A stretch of 64,000 nt of DNA from Caenispirillum salinarum AK4 (GCF_000315795.1 NZ_ANHY01000007.1:186001-250000); one strand, 5' to 3'. Counted from the first letter of the stretch, positions 1-8,460 are shown. Notes: generated by a model from the letters alone, not told the origin. Translations and numbers: made by a program.

Positions 1-816
1 TTGAACGACCGTTTCGTGCCCCGCACCACGCCCGCCGACGACGCTTCAGATCCCATCAGCCGCCCCGCCCCCCGCGCCGCCGCCACTGCGCCGGCGGCGG
101 GGTCGTGCGGAGCCGGCGGCCTCGCGGTTCCGGCCTACCTGAGCGATACCTACACCTGGGCCTATCTCAGCGACCTGGGGACCAGGGTGTTCGACAAGCA
201 CCTGATCGTGCAGGCCATTCTGTGGGGCAATGCCGACCGGCTGATCGACAGCGTGGTTGCTGAACTGAAGCCCGGATGGCGGGTGCTGCAGCCGGCCTGC
301 GTCTATGGCGATTTCAGCCTGCGGCTCGCGCGGGCGCTGGGGCCCGCGGGCCGGCTGGACGTACGGGACATCGCGCCCATCCAGGTGGCGCTGACTCGGC
401 GCAAACTGGCCGGAGTCGCCCAGGCGACCGTCGACCAGGAGGACGCCGCAGCCCCGGGAAAGGGCCCCTACGACGCCGTCGCATGCTTCTTCCTGCTGCA
501 CGAGGTGCCGGAGGAATACAAGCGCGCCATCGTCAACAACATGCTGGACGCCGTGGGGCCCGACGGCACGGTGATCTTCGTGGACTACCACCGACCGCAC
601 GCCGCGCACCCCCTCAAGCCGGTAATGAGCCTGGTGTTCGACCGGCTGGAGCCGTTCGCGAAGGCCCTGTGGAACAACGCGATCGAGGACTATGCCGACC
701 GCCCCGGTGACTGGACCTGGACGAAGACCACGGTATTCGGGGGGATGTACCAGAAGGTGATCGCGCGGCGCCGATCGCAACCTCGGGTTACCCGACCTTC
801 CCGCTCATGTATCTGA
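1..816 (+). CDS. rquA: RquA, rhodoquinone biosynthesis enzyme (5' end uncertain)
   Basis: RquA converts ubiquinone to rhodoquinone by replacing a ring methoxy group with an amino group donated by S-adenosylmethionine. It resembles class I methyltransferases, but motif I (normally VLDxGCGxG) reads VLQPACVYGD here, which is typical of RquA. Other hallmarks seen are VPAYLSDTYTWAYL near residues 42-55, LWGN near 75, and FFLLHEVPEEYKR followed by VDYHRPH. About 40 low-complexity Ala/Pro/Arg residues precede the conserved core. The frame opens with TTG at base 1, so the real start may lie upstream or at an internal codon. A full frdABCD set lies about 2.6 kb downstream, which fits, because rhodoquinol is the low-potential donor for fumarate reduction. 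The identity is confident; the N-terminus is not. Confidence 0.88.
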   Translation: MNDRFVPRTTPADDASDPISRPAPRAAATAPAAGSCGAGGLAVPAYLSDTYTWAYLSDLGTRVFDKHLIVQAILWGNADRLIDSVVAELKPGWRVLQPACVYGDFSLRLARALGPAGRLDVRDIAPIQVALTRRKLAGVAQATVDQEDAAAPGKGPYDAVACFFLLHEVPEEYKRAIVNNMLDAVGPDGTVIFVDYHRPHAAHPLKPVMSLVFDRLEPFAKALWNNAIEDYADRPGDWTWTKTTVFGGMYQKVIARRRSQPRVTRPSRSCI

Positions 817-864
817 AACAAAACGATATTTCGCAATCCGCTCGTAGATTAGAGGATTCGAATT

Positions 865-873
865 TGCTATAGT
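865..873 (+). promoter_or_regulatory. Possible extended -10 promoter element
   Basis: TGCTATAGT matches the extended -10 pattern TGnTATAAT with one mismatch. It lies about 65-75 bases before the octaheme cytochrome gene in an AT-richer gap after rquA. No convincing -35 hexamer is visible 16-18 bases upstream. The same nine bases recur at 38132. No FNR-type palindrome was seen here. Confidence 0.35.
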
Positions 874-939
874 TCCCCGTGGACGTGGCTCCCGGAGGAC
901 CGCGTCCGCATGGTTCATTCCGACCCGGGGGACAGGGCG

Positions 940-2592
940 ATGATCACGCGAACACAGCGTCCCGGCCTCGGCCGTCTGGCCGCGGCGGGACTGACCGCGA
1001 TGAGCCTCGCCGTCCTCGTCTGGACGACCCCAGCCGCCGCCGCGGACGTGATGGCCCAGCTGCCGTCCGCGACGACCGCCACGGCTTCCAAGACGACGAC
1101 GGCGGATCACAGCAAATTCAAGGAATTGGAGGGGCCGTTTGCCACCGGGCCCGAGGTGACGGAAGCGTGCCTCGAGTGCCACACGGAAGCGGCCGACCAC
1201 ATCCAGCAGACCACCCACTGGACCTGGGCCTTCGACCATCCGGTCACCGGTCAGGACTTGGGAAAGCGCAACGTCGTCAACAACTTCTGCGTCGCGACCG
1301 CCACCAACTGGCCGCGCTGCACCAGCTGCCACATCGGCTACGGCTGGACCGACGACAAGACCTTCGACTTCGCCGCCGAGCGCAACGTGGACTGCCTCGT
1401 CTGCCACGACACCACGGGCAACTACAAGAAGTTCCCGACCGGCGCCGGCCATCCGACCTATGAGCCCAAGGAATTCCCGCCCAAGTCCGGCAACGTCTGG
1501 CAGCCGCCGGACCTGGTGAAGATCGCGCAGAACGTGGGCCCCACCAGCCGCGAGACCTGCGGAGCCTGCCACTTCTACGGCGGCGGCGGCGACGCGGTGA
1601 AGCACGGCGACCTCGACAGCACCATGGCCCGGCCCAGCAAGGCGCTGGACGTGCACATGGCGCCCGACGGGCTGAACTTCCAGTGCTCCACCTGCCACAC
1701 CACCGGCAGCCACGAAGTCACCGGCAGCCGCTACGTCACCAAGGCCGTGGACCGGCTTGGCATCGACGTGCCCGGCCACACCGACGACACCCGCGCCACC
1801 TGCGAGTCGTGCCATGCCATGACGCCGCACGAGGAGGCCAAGCTGAACGACCACACCGACGTGGTCGCCTGCACCACCTGCCACGTCCCGGAATTCGCGC
1901 GCGGCGGCAAGGCCACCAAGATGTGGTGGGACTGGTCGACCGCGGGCAAGCTCAACGAGGAAGGCAAGCCCTTCACGGTCAAGGAGGGCGCGGACGTCAT
2001 CTACGACACCAAGAAGGGCGACTTCCTGTGGGAAGCGAACGTCGTGCCCGAGTACCGCTGGTTCAACGGCGCCATCGAGTACACGCTGATCGACGACACC
2101 ATCGACCCGTCGGGCGTCGTGCCCATCAACACCCTTGGCGGCGGCCCGGACGATCCCGACTCGCGCATCTGGCCCTTCAAGGTCATGCGCGGCAAGCAGC
2201 CCTACGACTCGGTGAACAACGTGCTGGCCGTGCCGCACCTGTTCGGCAAGGACGAAAGCGCCTTCTGGGGTGCGGGCAAGTTCGACTGGATCAAGGCCAT
2301 CGAGGCCGGCATGCAGGCCCGCAACGTGGACTTCAGCGGTGAATACGACTTCGTCGAGACAACGTATCACTGGCCCATCGTGCACATGGTCGCGCCCAAG
2401 GACGAGGCCCTCGAGTGCGAGGCCTGCCACGCCGAAAACGGCCGCCTGGCCAACCTGGGCGGGTTCTACATGCCCGGCCGCGGCGACTTCGGCTGGCTCA
2501 ACACCCTGGGCTGGTCGCTGGCCGGCCTGACCCTCATCGGCGTCATCGTCCATGCGCTGCTGCGCGTGGTCGGCGCAAGCCGCAGGAAATAG
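940..2592 (+). CDS. Octaheme c-type cytochrome, tetrathionate reductase (OTR) family
   Basis: A periplasmic multiheme cytochrome with exactly eight CXXCH heme motifs: CLECH, CTSCH, CLVCH, CGACH, CSTCH, CESCH, CTTCH and CEACH, at about residues 77, 127, 152, 207, 249, 288, 311 and 493. The stretch RCTSCHIGYGW around the second heme is typical of the OTR family, whose Shewanella member reduces tetrathionate, nitrite and hydroxylamine in vitro. An N-terminal signal peptide ends near PAAAA, and one C-terminal helix (about residues 521-543) probably anchors the protein. The ATG at 940 has GGGGGA 7 bases upstream and gives a clean signal peptide; the in-frame ATG at 910, with GGAGG 11 bases upstream, would add 10 residues. 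A b-type cytochrome follows after 9 bases, suggesting quinol-linked electron supply. The physiological substrate cannot be read from sequence. Confidence 0.85.
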   Translation: MITRTQRPGLGRLAAAGLTAMSLAVLVWTTPAAAADVMAQLPSATTATASKTTTADHSKFKELEGPFATGPEVTEACLECHTEAADHIQQTTHWTWAFDHPVTGQDLGKRNVVNNFCVATATNWPRCTSCHIGYGWTDDKTFDFAAERNVDCLVCHDTTGNYKKFPTGAGHPTYEPKEFPPKSGNVWQPPDLVKIAQNVGPTSRETCGACHFYGGGGDAVKHGDLDSTMARPSKALDVHMAPDGLNFQCSTCHTTGSHEVTGSRYVTKAVDRLGIDVPGHTDDTRATCESCHAMTPHEEAKLNDHTDVVACTTCHVPEFARGGKATKMWWDWSTAGKLNEEGKPFTVKEGADVIYDTKKGDFLWEANVVPEYRWFNGAIEYTLIDDTIDPSGVVPINTLGGGPDDPDSRIWPFKVMRGKQPYDSVNNVLAVPHLFGKDESAFWGAGKFDWIKAIEAGMQARNVDFSGEYDFVETTYHWPIVHMVAPKDEALECEACHAENGRLANLGGFYMPGRGDFGWLNTLGWSLAGLTLIGVIVHALLRVVGASRRK

Positions 2593-2601
2593 GAGGCAAC
2601 C

Positions 2602-3243
2602 ATGGCACGCGAGGTCATGTTCACCCGTTTCGAGCGGCTGTGGCACTGGACCCAGGCCCTGATCATCGTCGGCCTGGCGATCACCGGGTTCGAGGTGTTC
2701 GGCAGCTGGACCGTCTTCGGTTATGAAACGGCGACGGAGGTGCACCAGATCCTGGCCTGGCTACTGCTCGGCCTGTGGGCGCTGGCGATGTTCTGGCACA
2801 TGACGACAGGCGAGTGGCGGCAGTACATCCCCACGTTCAGGAACATGGGCGCGGTGATGCGCTACTACACCGCCGGCATCTTCGACCCCAGCATCGAGCA
2901 CCCCTACAAGCCGACGCGCAAGGCCAAGCACAATCCCATGCAGCGCCTGGCCTACCTGGGCTTCCTGGTGGTCATCATGCCCGTCCTGTGGATCACCGGC
3001 CTGTTGTACATGTTCTACAACGGCTGGGAGGCGCTGGGCCTCGGGTTCCTCAGCCTGGGCGCCGTCGCACTGGTCCATGTGATGGCGGCCTTCGCCCTGG
3101 TGATCTTCTTCATTGGCCATGTCTACATGGGCTTCACCGGCCGTCCCGCGACGGCCTACGTCAAGGCCATGATCACCGGCTACGGCCACGACCACTCCGA
3201 AGGCGAAACGCCCTCCACCGGCCGGACTCGGCCCGCCGAGTGA
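2602..3243 (+). CDS. Cytochrome b (b561/FdnI-like) membrane subunit
   Basis: A 213-residue integral membrane protein with about four transmembrane helices and well-placed histidines (RLWHW near residue 13, VHQILAW near 49, FWHMTTGEW near 66, VHVMAAF and IGHVYMG near 150-175). This is the layout of di-heme cytochrome b subunits of the formate-dehydrogenase gamma/b561 superfamily. Such proteins pass electrons between the quinone pool and a periplasmic partner. The gene follows the octaheme cytochrome by 9 bases with GGAGG just before its ATG, so the two are almost certainly co-transcribed and probably form one complex. The C-terminus is a short hydrophilic tail. Direction of electron flow is inferred, not seen. 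Confidence 0.8.
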   Translation: MAREVMFTRFERLWHWTQALIIVGLAITGFEVFGSWTVFGYETATEVHQILAWLLLGLWALAMFWHMTTGEWRQYIPTFRNMGAVMRYYTAGIFDPSIEHPYKPTRKAKHNPMQRLAYLGFLVVIMPVLWITGLLYMFYNGWEALGLGFLSLGAVALVHVMAAFALVIFFIGHVYMGFTGRPATAYVKAMITGYGHDHSEGETPSTGRTRPAE

Positions 3244-3248
3244 GCGCG

Positions 3249-3311
3249 GCACCACACACGCCCTACCCCAACGGGCGGGGCCGTCGCGGAAGCGTGGCGG
3301 CCCCGTGGTGC
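3249..3311 (+). terminator. Nested hairpin after the cytochrome pair
   Basis: GCACCAC (3249-3255) can pair with GTGGTGC (3305-3311), and inside it CGGGGCC (3276-3282) with GGCCCCG (3299-3305), the two right arms sharing one base. It begins five bases after the cytochrome b stop codon. No T-run follows, so it may be a mRNA 3'-end structure rather than a full intrinsic terminator. The remaining gap to frdA holds an AT-richer stretch but no promoter I can defend. Confidence 0.4.
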
Positions 3312-3450
3312 GTGCGGACCAGGCCACGCCTGGATTCTTCAAAGACCATGAAATCTCTGTAACTTTCGGTGAAGGGCCCGCCCCTGCCCTTTTTGCAGCG
3401 ATAATCTTTGGTATGGTGTTGGGGCTGCGGCACAGGAGGAGAGGTTTTCC

Positions 3451-5211
3451 ATGGACGTGATCAAGACCGACGTCGCCATCGTCGGCGCCGGCGGAGCGGG
3501 CTTGCGGGCGGCCATCGCCTGCGCCGAGGCCGACCCGTCGCTCAACGTGGCCCTGATCAGCAAGGTGCTGCCCATGCGCAGCCACACGGTCGCCGCCGAG
3601 GGCGGCGCGGCGGCGGTCATCAAGGAGAACGACAGCCTCGAGAACCACTTCAACGACACGGTCTCGGGCGGCGACTGGCTGTGCGACCAGGACATCGTGG
3701 AGCTGTTCGTGAACGAGGCCCCCAAGGAGATGATGCGCCTGGAGCACTGGGGGTGCCCCTTCTCGCGCGATCCCGATGGCCGCATCGCGGTACGCCCCTT
3801 CGGCGGCATGAAGGTGGAGCGCACCTGCTACGCCGCCGACAAGACGGGCTTCCACCTGCTGCACACCCTGTTCCAGACCTCCATGAAGTTCCCTTCGGTC
3901 AAACGCTACGACGAGTTCTTCACCGTCGATCTGATCGTGGAGGACGGCCGCGCCCGCGGCGTGGTCGCCATGGAGATCCGCACCGGCAAGCTGTTCGCCT
4001 TCGCCGCCAAGGCGGTCATCATCTGCACCGGCGGCGCCGGCCGCGTCTTCCCCTTCACCACCAACGGCGCCATCAAGACCGGCGATGGCATGGCCATGGC
4101 CTACCGCGCCGGCGTGCCCCTGAAGGACATGGAATTCGTCCAGTACCACCCGACGGGCCTGCCGGGTACCGGCATCCTGCTGACCGAGGGCTGCCGCGGC
4201 GAGGGCGGCATCATGGTCAACAAGGACGGCTACCGCTACCTGCAGGACTACAACCTGGGCCCGCCGGACCCGTGGCCGCGCAAGAAGGCCATGGAGCTTG
4301 GCCCGCGCGACCGCCTGTCCCAGGCCTTCTGGCACGAGCAGCAGAAGGGCCGCACCATCAAAGGCCCCTACGGCGACGTCGTGCACCTGGACCTGCGCCA
4401 CCTGGGCGAGGAAAAGATCAACGAGCGCCTGCCCTTCGTCCGCATGCTGGCGAAAAGCTACGTGGGCGTCGACCCGGTGACGGACCCCGTGCCGGTGCGT
4501 CCCGTCATCCACTACACCATGGGCGGCATCGACTGCGACATCGACGCGGCGACGCCCCTGCCCGGCCTCTACACCGCCGGCGAGGCCTCGTGCCTGTCCA
4601 TCAACGGCGCCAACCGGCTGGGCTCCAACTCGCTGACGGAACTGCTGGTCTTCGGCCGCCGCGCCGGCGAGCACGCCGCCGCCTTCGCGCGCTCCACCGA
4701 GGGCCGGACGGGCGGCGAGAAATCCGTCGCCGGCGCCGCCGACGCCCTGGCGGGCCGCGTCACCGACCTCCTGGACGAGCGCCACGGCACCGAGAGCATC
4801 GCGGGGCTGCGCAAGGAGATGACGGCCACCATGGAGTCGGGCTGCGGCATCTACCGCTCCGAGGACACGCTCAAGGAAACCACCGCCAAGCTGGCCGAGC
4901 TGCGCGAGCGATACCAGCGTGTCCACGTCACCGACAAGAGCCGCGTCTTCAATACCGAGCTGATGCACGCCATCGAGCTGGGCAACATGCTGGAACTGGC
5001 CGAGGCCATGGCGCATTCGGCCCTGGAGCGCAAGGAAAGCCGGGGCGCCCACCAGCGCCTGGACCACACCGCGCGCGATGACGCCAACTACCTGACCCAT
5101 TCCATGGCGGTCCGCGGCGATGGGCTGGAGGCGCCGCGCATCGAGTACAAGGACGTGGTCATCACCAAGTCCCAGCCGGCCGAGCGCGTCTACGGCGGAG
5201 AGGCGAAATGA
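3451..5211 (+). CDS. frdA: Fumarate reductase flavoprotein subunit FrdA
   Basis: Catalytic FAD subunit of quinol:fumarate reductase, 586 residues. The N-terminus carries the dinucleotide fold [10 protein letters not shown]. The [11 protein letters not shown] segment near residues 43-53 contains the histidine expected to bind FAD covalently. The active-site region reads [21 protein letters not shown], followed by a HYTMGG stretch. Overall it resembles E. coli FrdA and carries its own E. coli-type FrdC and FrdD partners, which favours fumarate reductase over succinate dehydrogenase. A strong Shine-Dalgarno (AGGAGGAGAGG) precedes the ATG. The stop overlaps the start of frdB by four bases, showing translational coupling. 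With rquA nearby, the electron donor is likely rhodoquinol. Confidence 0.93.
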   Translation: MDVIKTDVAIVGAGGAGLRAAIACAEADPSLNVALISKVLPMRSHTVAAEGGAAAVIKENDSLENHFNDTVSGGDWLCDQDIVELFVNEAPKEMMRLEHWGCPFSRDPDGRIAVRPFGGMKVERTCYAADKTGFHLLHTLFQTSMKFPSVKRYDEFFTVDLIVEDGRARGVVAMEIRTGKLFAFAAKAVIICTGGAGRVFPFTTNGAIKTGDGMAMAYRAGVPLKDMEFVQYHPTGLPGTGILLTEGCRGEGGIMVNKDGYRYLQDYNLGPPDPWPRKKAMELGPRDRLSQAFWHEQQKGRTIKGPYGDVVHLDLRHLGEEKINERLPFVRMLAKSYVGVDPVTDPVPVRPVIHYTMGGIDCDIDAATPLPGLYTAGEASCLSINGANRLGSNSLTELLVFGRRAGEHAAAFARSTEGRTGGEKSVAGAADALAGRVTDLLDERHGTESIAGLRKEMTATMESGCGIYRSEDTLKETTAKLAELRERYQRVHVTDKSRVFNTELMHAIELGNMLELAEAMAHSALERKESRGAHQRLDHTARDDANYLTHSMAVRGDGLEAPRIEYKDVVITKSQPAERVYGGEAK

Positions 5212-5963
5212 CGACGGAACGCATGATCGAGTTCGAGGTGCTCCGGTATCGCCCGGACACCGACCACGAACCCGTGTTCGAGACCTACAGGGTCCCCTGC
5301 AACGAGGACTGGGTGGTGCTGGACGCCCTGAACCACATCAAGGACGAGATCGACGGCACGCTGTCGTACCGCTGGAGCTGCCACATGGCCGTCTGCGGGT
5401 CCTGCGGCATGCAGGTCAACGGCGAGCCCAAGCTGGCCTGCAAGGCCTTCGTCCGCGACTACGGCAACCGCATCCGCGTGGAGCCGCTGGCGACCTTCCC
5501 CATCGAGCGGGACCTGGTCGTCGACATGGACGACTTCACCGACAAGCTGCAGAGCGTCAAGCCCTGGATCATCCGCGACGACGGCGAAAAGCCGGCCGAG
5601 GACGGCGAATACCGCCAGTCCATGGGCGAACTGCGCAAGTACCGGCAATTCAGCATGTGCATCAACTGCATGCTCTGCTACTCGGCCTGCCCGCAGTACG
5701 CCCTGAACCCCGAGTTCATCGGTCCCGCCGCCCTGGCGCTGGCGCACCGCTACAACCTGGACAGCCGAGACCAGGGGGCCGAGCAGCGCCGCGACGTGGT
5801 CGCCAGCCACGCGGGCGTGTGGGACTGCACCTTCGTCGGCCAGTGCTCCGCCGTCTGCCCCAAGGACGTGGACCCGGCAGCGGCCATCCAGCAGGGCAAG
5901 ATCGAAAGCTCGAAAAACTTCTTCCTCGACCTGCTGAAGCCAAAAAAGACGGGAGCGAAGTGA
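5208..5963 (+). CDS. frdB: Fumarate reductase iron-sulfur subunit FrdB
   Basis: A 251-residue iron-sulfur subunit that wires FAD in FrdA to the membrane quinone site. The N-terminal plant-type [2Fe-2S] domain shows [13 protein letters not shown] with a later Cys in KLACKAF. The C-terminal domain has two cysteine sets, [12 protein letters not shown] and a second reading [16 protein letters not shown], which bind the [4Fe-4S] and [3Fe-4S] clusters. Length matches E. coli FrdB (about 244). The start ATG overlaps the frdA stop, and frdC starts two bases after its stop, so the operon is tightly coupled. Confidence 0.93.
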   Translation: MTTERMIEFEVLRYRPDTDHEPVFETYRVPCNEDWVVLDALNHIKDEIDGTLSYRWSCHMAVCGSCGMQVNGEPKLACKAFVRDYGNRIRVEPLATFPIERDLVVDMDDFTDKLQSVKPWIIRDDGEKPAEDGEYRQSMGELRKYRQFSMCINCMLCYSACPQYALNPEFIGPAALALAHRYNLDSRDQGAEQRRDVVASHAGVWDCTFVGQCSAVCPKDVDPAAAIQQGKIESSKNFFLDLLKPKKTGAK

Positions 5964-5964
5964 C

Positions 5965-6420
5965 ATGGCGAGCCCCGACACCTCCCACACCTCCGCCCCG
6001 GCTGCCGACCGCCCCACAACCGCCGCCGGCGGACAGCGGAAGCCCTTCCGCCGCCCGTGGAAGAACGACTGGTGGCTGCACAAGCGCGCCTTCACCCTCT
6101 ACATGATCCGCGAGTTGACGTGTGTCGCGCTGGCCGCCTATTCCGCCGTGCTGATCTACGGCCTGGGCCAATTGGCCGAAGGCCGCGCGGCCTGGGAGGG
6201 CTTCGTGGACGCCCTCTCCTCCCCGGCGTTTCTCACCTTCCATGTCCTGGCCCTGGCGCTGATGCTCTACCACACCATCACGTGGTTCAGCCTGACGCCC
6301 AAGGCCATGCCGATCATGCGGGGCGACAACTTCGTGCCCGGCCGCTACATCATAGGCGCCCATTACGCCGTCTGGGCGGTGGTGTCGCTGATCGTGCTCA
6401 TCATCGCGGGGAGCGTCTGA
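5965..6420 (+). CDS. frdC: Fumarate reductase membrane anchor FrdC
   Basis: A 151-residue protein with a 35-residue hydrophilic N-terminus and three transmembrane helices. The segment after PFRRPWKNDWW and the YMIRE motif correspond closely to E. coli FrdC, where the Glu in YMLRE lies at the quinol site. This makes the enzyme a heme-free, two-anchor (FrdC plus FrdD) type. Other supporting matches are W-FSL-PKAMPI in the loop before the third helix. It anchors FrdAB on the cytoplasmic face of the membrane and helps form the quinol pocket. It is spaced by three bases from frdD. Confidence 0.9.
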   Translation: MASPDTSHTSAPAADRPTTAAGGQRKPFRRPWKNDWWLHKRAFTLYMIRELTCVALAAYSAVLIYGLGQLAEGRAAWEGFVDALSSPAFLTFHVLALALMLYHTITWFSLTPKAMPIMRGDNFVPGRYIIGAHYAVWAVVSLIVLIIAGSV

Positions 6421-6423
6421 GCC

Positions 6424-6774
6424 ATGATGCACCGTAGCAAGTCAAAGCCCATCTTCTGGGGCCTGTTCGCCGCCGGCGGTACCGTCTCGGCCTTCCTGGC
6501 ACCGGTGATGATCCTCATTGCCGGTATCCTGGTGCCACTGGGGATCATGACGGACGCCCTGTCCTACGACTCCATGCACGCACTTGCCGACAACTGGATC
6601 GGCAAGATCATCCTGTTCGGCGTGCTGACCCTGTTCCTGTGGCACTTCGGCCACCGGATGCGCGTGACCCTGCACGACCTGGGCATCCACAACAAGGGCC
6701 TCGCCGTCGTGGTGTGCTACGGCGTGGCCGGAATCGGAACTCTCTGGGCGCTGGTGACGCTGTTGAGCATCTGA
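6424..6774 (+). CDS. frdD: Fumarate reductase membrane anchor FrdD
   Basis: A 116-residue protein with three transmembrane helices, the last gene of the frd operon. Motifs PIFWGLFAAGG near the start, APVMILIAGILVPLG in helix 1, and HRMRVTLHDLGIH before helix 3 match E. coli FrdD closely. With FrdC it forms the membrane domain and quinol site. Few alphaproteobacteria are expected to carry this four-subunit type, so its close likeness to the gammaproteobacterial version hints at horizontal gain, although base composition matches the surroundings. About 190 bases without a clear gene follow. Confidence 0.9.
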   Translation: MMHRSKSKPIFWGLFAAGGTVSAFLAPVMILIAGILVPLGIMTDALSYDSMHALADNWIGKIILFGVLTLFLWHFGHRMRVTLHDLGIHNKGLAVVVCYGVAGIGTLWALVTLLSI

Positions 6775-6961
6775 GCGATCGGGCGCCTCCGGCACCCGCC
6801 CCAGCCCCACGGCCGGCAGGGACAGGCTCGCCGCCCTTCCAGCGGTTGCGGGGGAACGGGCGGCGCCCCCGCCGTCCGGCCGATTTTAAAAATGCGATGG
6901 GGTGGAGGCGTGGAGGCGTCAGCCGCCACCGGGCGCGCGGCTCGGCCCGCGCCGCAGGCGA

Positions 6962-7237
6962 TCAGGCTGGCGCGGCCGCTTCTCCGGTCTTCCCGCCAAG
7001 CAGCTGGACAAGAGCCGCCTTCTTGGGCAGGCCCGTGACCTCGATCCTGGCTTCGAACACCGTGTTCGCGTTGATGTTTCGCAGGGTCTCGATGCCCTTG
7101 CGGTCCAGCAGGCCCTCCAGAACCGATCCGGCGGCGGGGATTTCGCGGCAGTCGGTCATCAGGCTGCACCCGCCCCCGTTGACCTCGACCAGCGCGACAC
7201 GGCGCCGGGCGTTGACGGCAATCACCACTCCGAGCAT
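6962..7237 (-). CDS. Uncharacterised 91-residue protein
   Basis: A small, apparently soluble protein starting MLGVVIAVNARRRVALVEVNG and containing a short Cys pair (GCSLMTDC). It looks like a small beta-rich fold, with hydrophobic residues alternating in the first 25 residues. I do not recognise the family. The ATG at 7237 is chosen because GGGAGG lies about eight bases upstream; a longer reading frame adds 12 residues without a ribosome site. It is on the strand opposite frdABCD, between frdD and a TorD-family chaperone, so a link with anaerobic metabolism is possible but unproven. Confidence 0.6.
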   Translation of the reverse strand: MLGVVIAVNARRRVALVEVNGGGCSLMTDCREIPAAGSVLEGLLDRKGIETLRNINANTVFEARIEVTGLPKKAALVQLLGGKTGEAAAPA

Positions 7238-7349
7238 GGCGTGTCCTCCCGTCGGACCATCGTTTGTTATCACTAAGGGTCCCGCTATCCGGGCGGATCG
7301 TCAACGATGCCTTACGGCCGTATGCCCTCCGGCACAGCCGCCATGCGAC

Positions 7350-8141
7350 CTATTCGGCCGCGGCGCCCAGGCAGTCGCTGAGGAACTGCCGGTCGCGCTC
7401 GAGGTAGGCCACCAGCAGCGTCGCCACGCCAGCATAGAACCCGTCCGGGTCATGGGCGTCGCAGGCATCGCGGAAGGCCGGCAGCCAGGACAGGAGGTTG
7501 TCGTCGATGAAGGTGCGCTGCTCGCGGCAGGTGGCCACCAGATCCACGACAGCGTCCACGGGGGTATCAGACGCCGCTTCGGCAGGATGCGCCTTGCGCC
7601 AGACCGCCAGGCTTTTCTCCGACGTCTGCGCCATGACGTCCAGCAGCACCGCAACGTGGTCCGGGTCGCTCGGCAGGCTCGGCCGCAACCCCAGCCCGGA
7701 GTGGCGTAGCAGCGCCTTCATGCGTCCCAGAATGTCGGCCTTGTGGGGCGCGACCGGCGGCTCCGCCGCGGGCGGCGCGTCCCCTTTTCCATCGTCGCCT
7801 CCGCCGGAGCGGTTCCAGATGGAGGCGCGGGGAATGGCGGCGCCCTTCTCGAACAGTACATGGAAATCGTCGGCAAGCGCCGCGGCCAGATCCTTGTCGG
7901 ACGCGCCATGGTCGAGCGCGGCTTCCATGCGCCTGGCCCCGTCAGACAGCGCGGGCTGCGCTGCCAGATTATCCAGCACCGCCCGCCCCGGGCCCTGCCG
8001 GTAGGCACGCAGCAGCACCGGGTCCAGCCGGTCGGCGAACAGCCCGGCGAACCACCGGTACAGTTCCGCCCGTCGCAGGCTTTCGCTGATGAAGGCGGCG
8101 CTCGTGGGCGTCGCGGTGCTGGAGGATGGGGAATTCGTCAT
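7350..8141 (-). CDS. TorD/DmsD-family redox enzyme maturation chaperone
   Basis: A 263-residue helical protein of the TorD family, cytoplasmic chaperones that bind the twin-arginine signal of molybdoenzymes and help insert the cofactor before export. Supporting features are the N-terminal RRAELYRWFAGLFAD segment, a YRQG loop, and the central motif LPSDPDHVAVLLDVMA, which fits the family signature around (E)xPDH. The ATG at 8141 is chosen because the longer open frame runs back through the tRNA-Val gene. The middle (about residues 110-145) holds a Gly/Asp/Pro-rich insert. No molybdoenzyme gene is in this window, so its client must lie elsewhere. Confidence 0.75.
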   Translation of the reverse strand: MTNSPSSSTATPTSAAFISESLRRAELYRWFAGLFADRLDPVLLRAYRQGPGRAVLDNLAAQPALSDGARRMEAALDHGASDKDLAAALADDFHVLFEKGAAIPRASIWNRSGGGDDGKGDAPPAAEPPVAPHKADILGRMKALLRHSGLGLRPSLPSDPDHVAVLLDVMAQTSEKSLAVWRKAHPAEAASDTPVDAVVDLVATCREQRTFIDDNLLSWLPAFRDACDAHDPDGFYAGVATLLVAYLERDRQFLSDCLGAAAE

Positions 8142-8250
8142 GCGCGGGCTCCCGACGGCCGCGCACTCGGGGCACGGCCGGTGGTTCCCGCGCGGCGCGG
8201 ACAGTACTCTTTGGCCCCTGCGGAGCCGCGCCCCGCACCGGGCGGGAGGA

Positions 8251-8326
8251 TGGTGGGCGGTGACGGGTTCGAACCGCCGACCCTCTCGGTGTAAACGAGA
8301 TGCTCTACCAGCTGAGCTAACCGCCC
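8251..8326 (-). tRNA. tRNA-Val (anticodon TAC)
   Basis: A 76-base cloverleaf on the minus strand with the 3' CCA encoded. The acceptor arms GGGCGGT and ACCGCCC pair perfectly. The anticodon stem is TCTCG/CGAGA with loop TTTACAC, giving anticodon TAC, which reads GTA and other valine codons. The T arm contains GGTTCGAACC. Confidence 0.97.
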
Positions 8327-8412
8327 GTCGAAGCGGCACCGTCATAACGACAGCCGCCTGATATGAAAAGAAAAACCGCCGCGATGTTCCGTGTCAAGCG
8401 TCGCGGGAACGA

Positions 8413-8441
8413 AGAAGGCCGGCCCCCCGGGCCGGCCTTCT
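8413..8441 (-). terminator. Hairpin between hup and tRNA-Val
   Basis: A perfect 12-bp inverted repeat, AGAAGGCCGGCC (8413-8424) and its complement (8430-8441), with a five-base loop, 19 bases downstream of the hup stop codon. No T-run follows directly on the minus strand, so it may act as a weak terminator or a mRNA-stabilising 3' end. Confidence 0.6.
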
Positions 8442-8460
8442 CCGCAGGATGCGTCCGACC

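Noticed and set aside
3390-3450. FNR-type operator before frdA.
   Set aside because: TTGCAGCGATAATC only loosely resembles TTGATnnnnATCAA; too weak to report as a site.
2761-5100. Very long open frame on the minus strand across the cytochrome b and frdA genes (over 700 codons).
   Set aside because: Its product is low-complexity and lacks any family features, while the plus strand encodes clear FrdA and cytochrome b. It is a GC-rich antisense artefact.
8142-8345. N-terminal extension of the TorD-like gene.
   Set aside because: It would be translated through the tRNA-Val gene; the ATG at 8141 fits the family.
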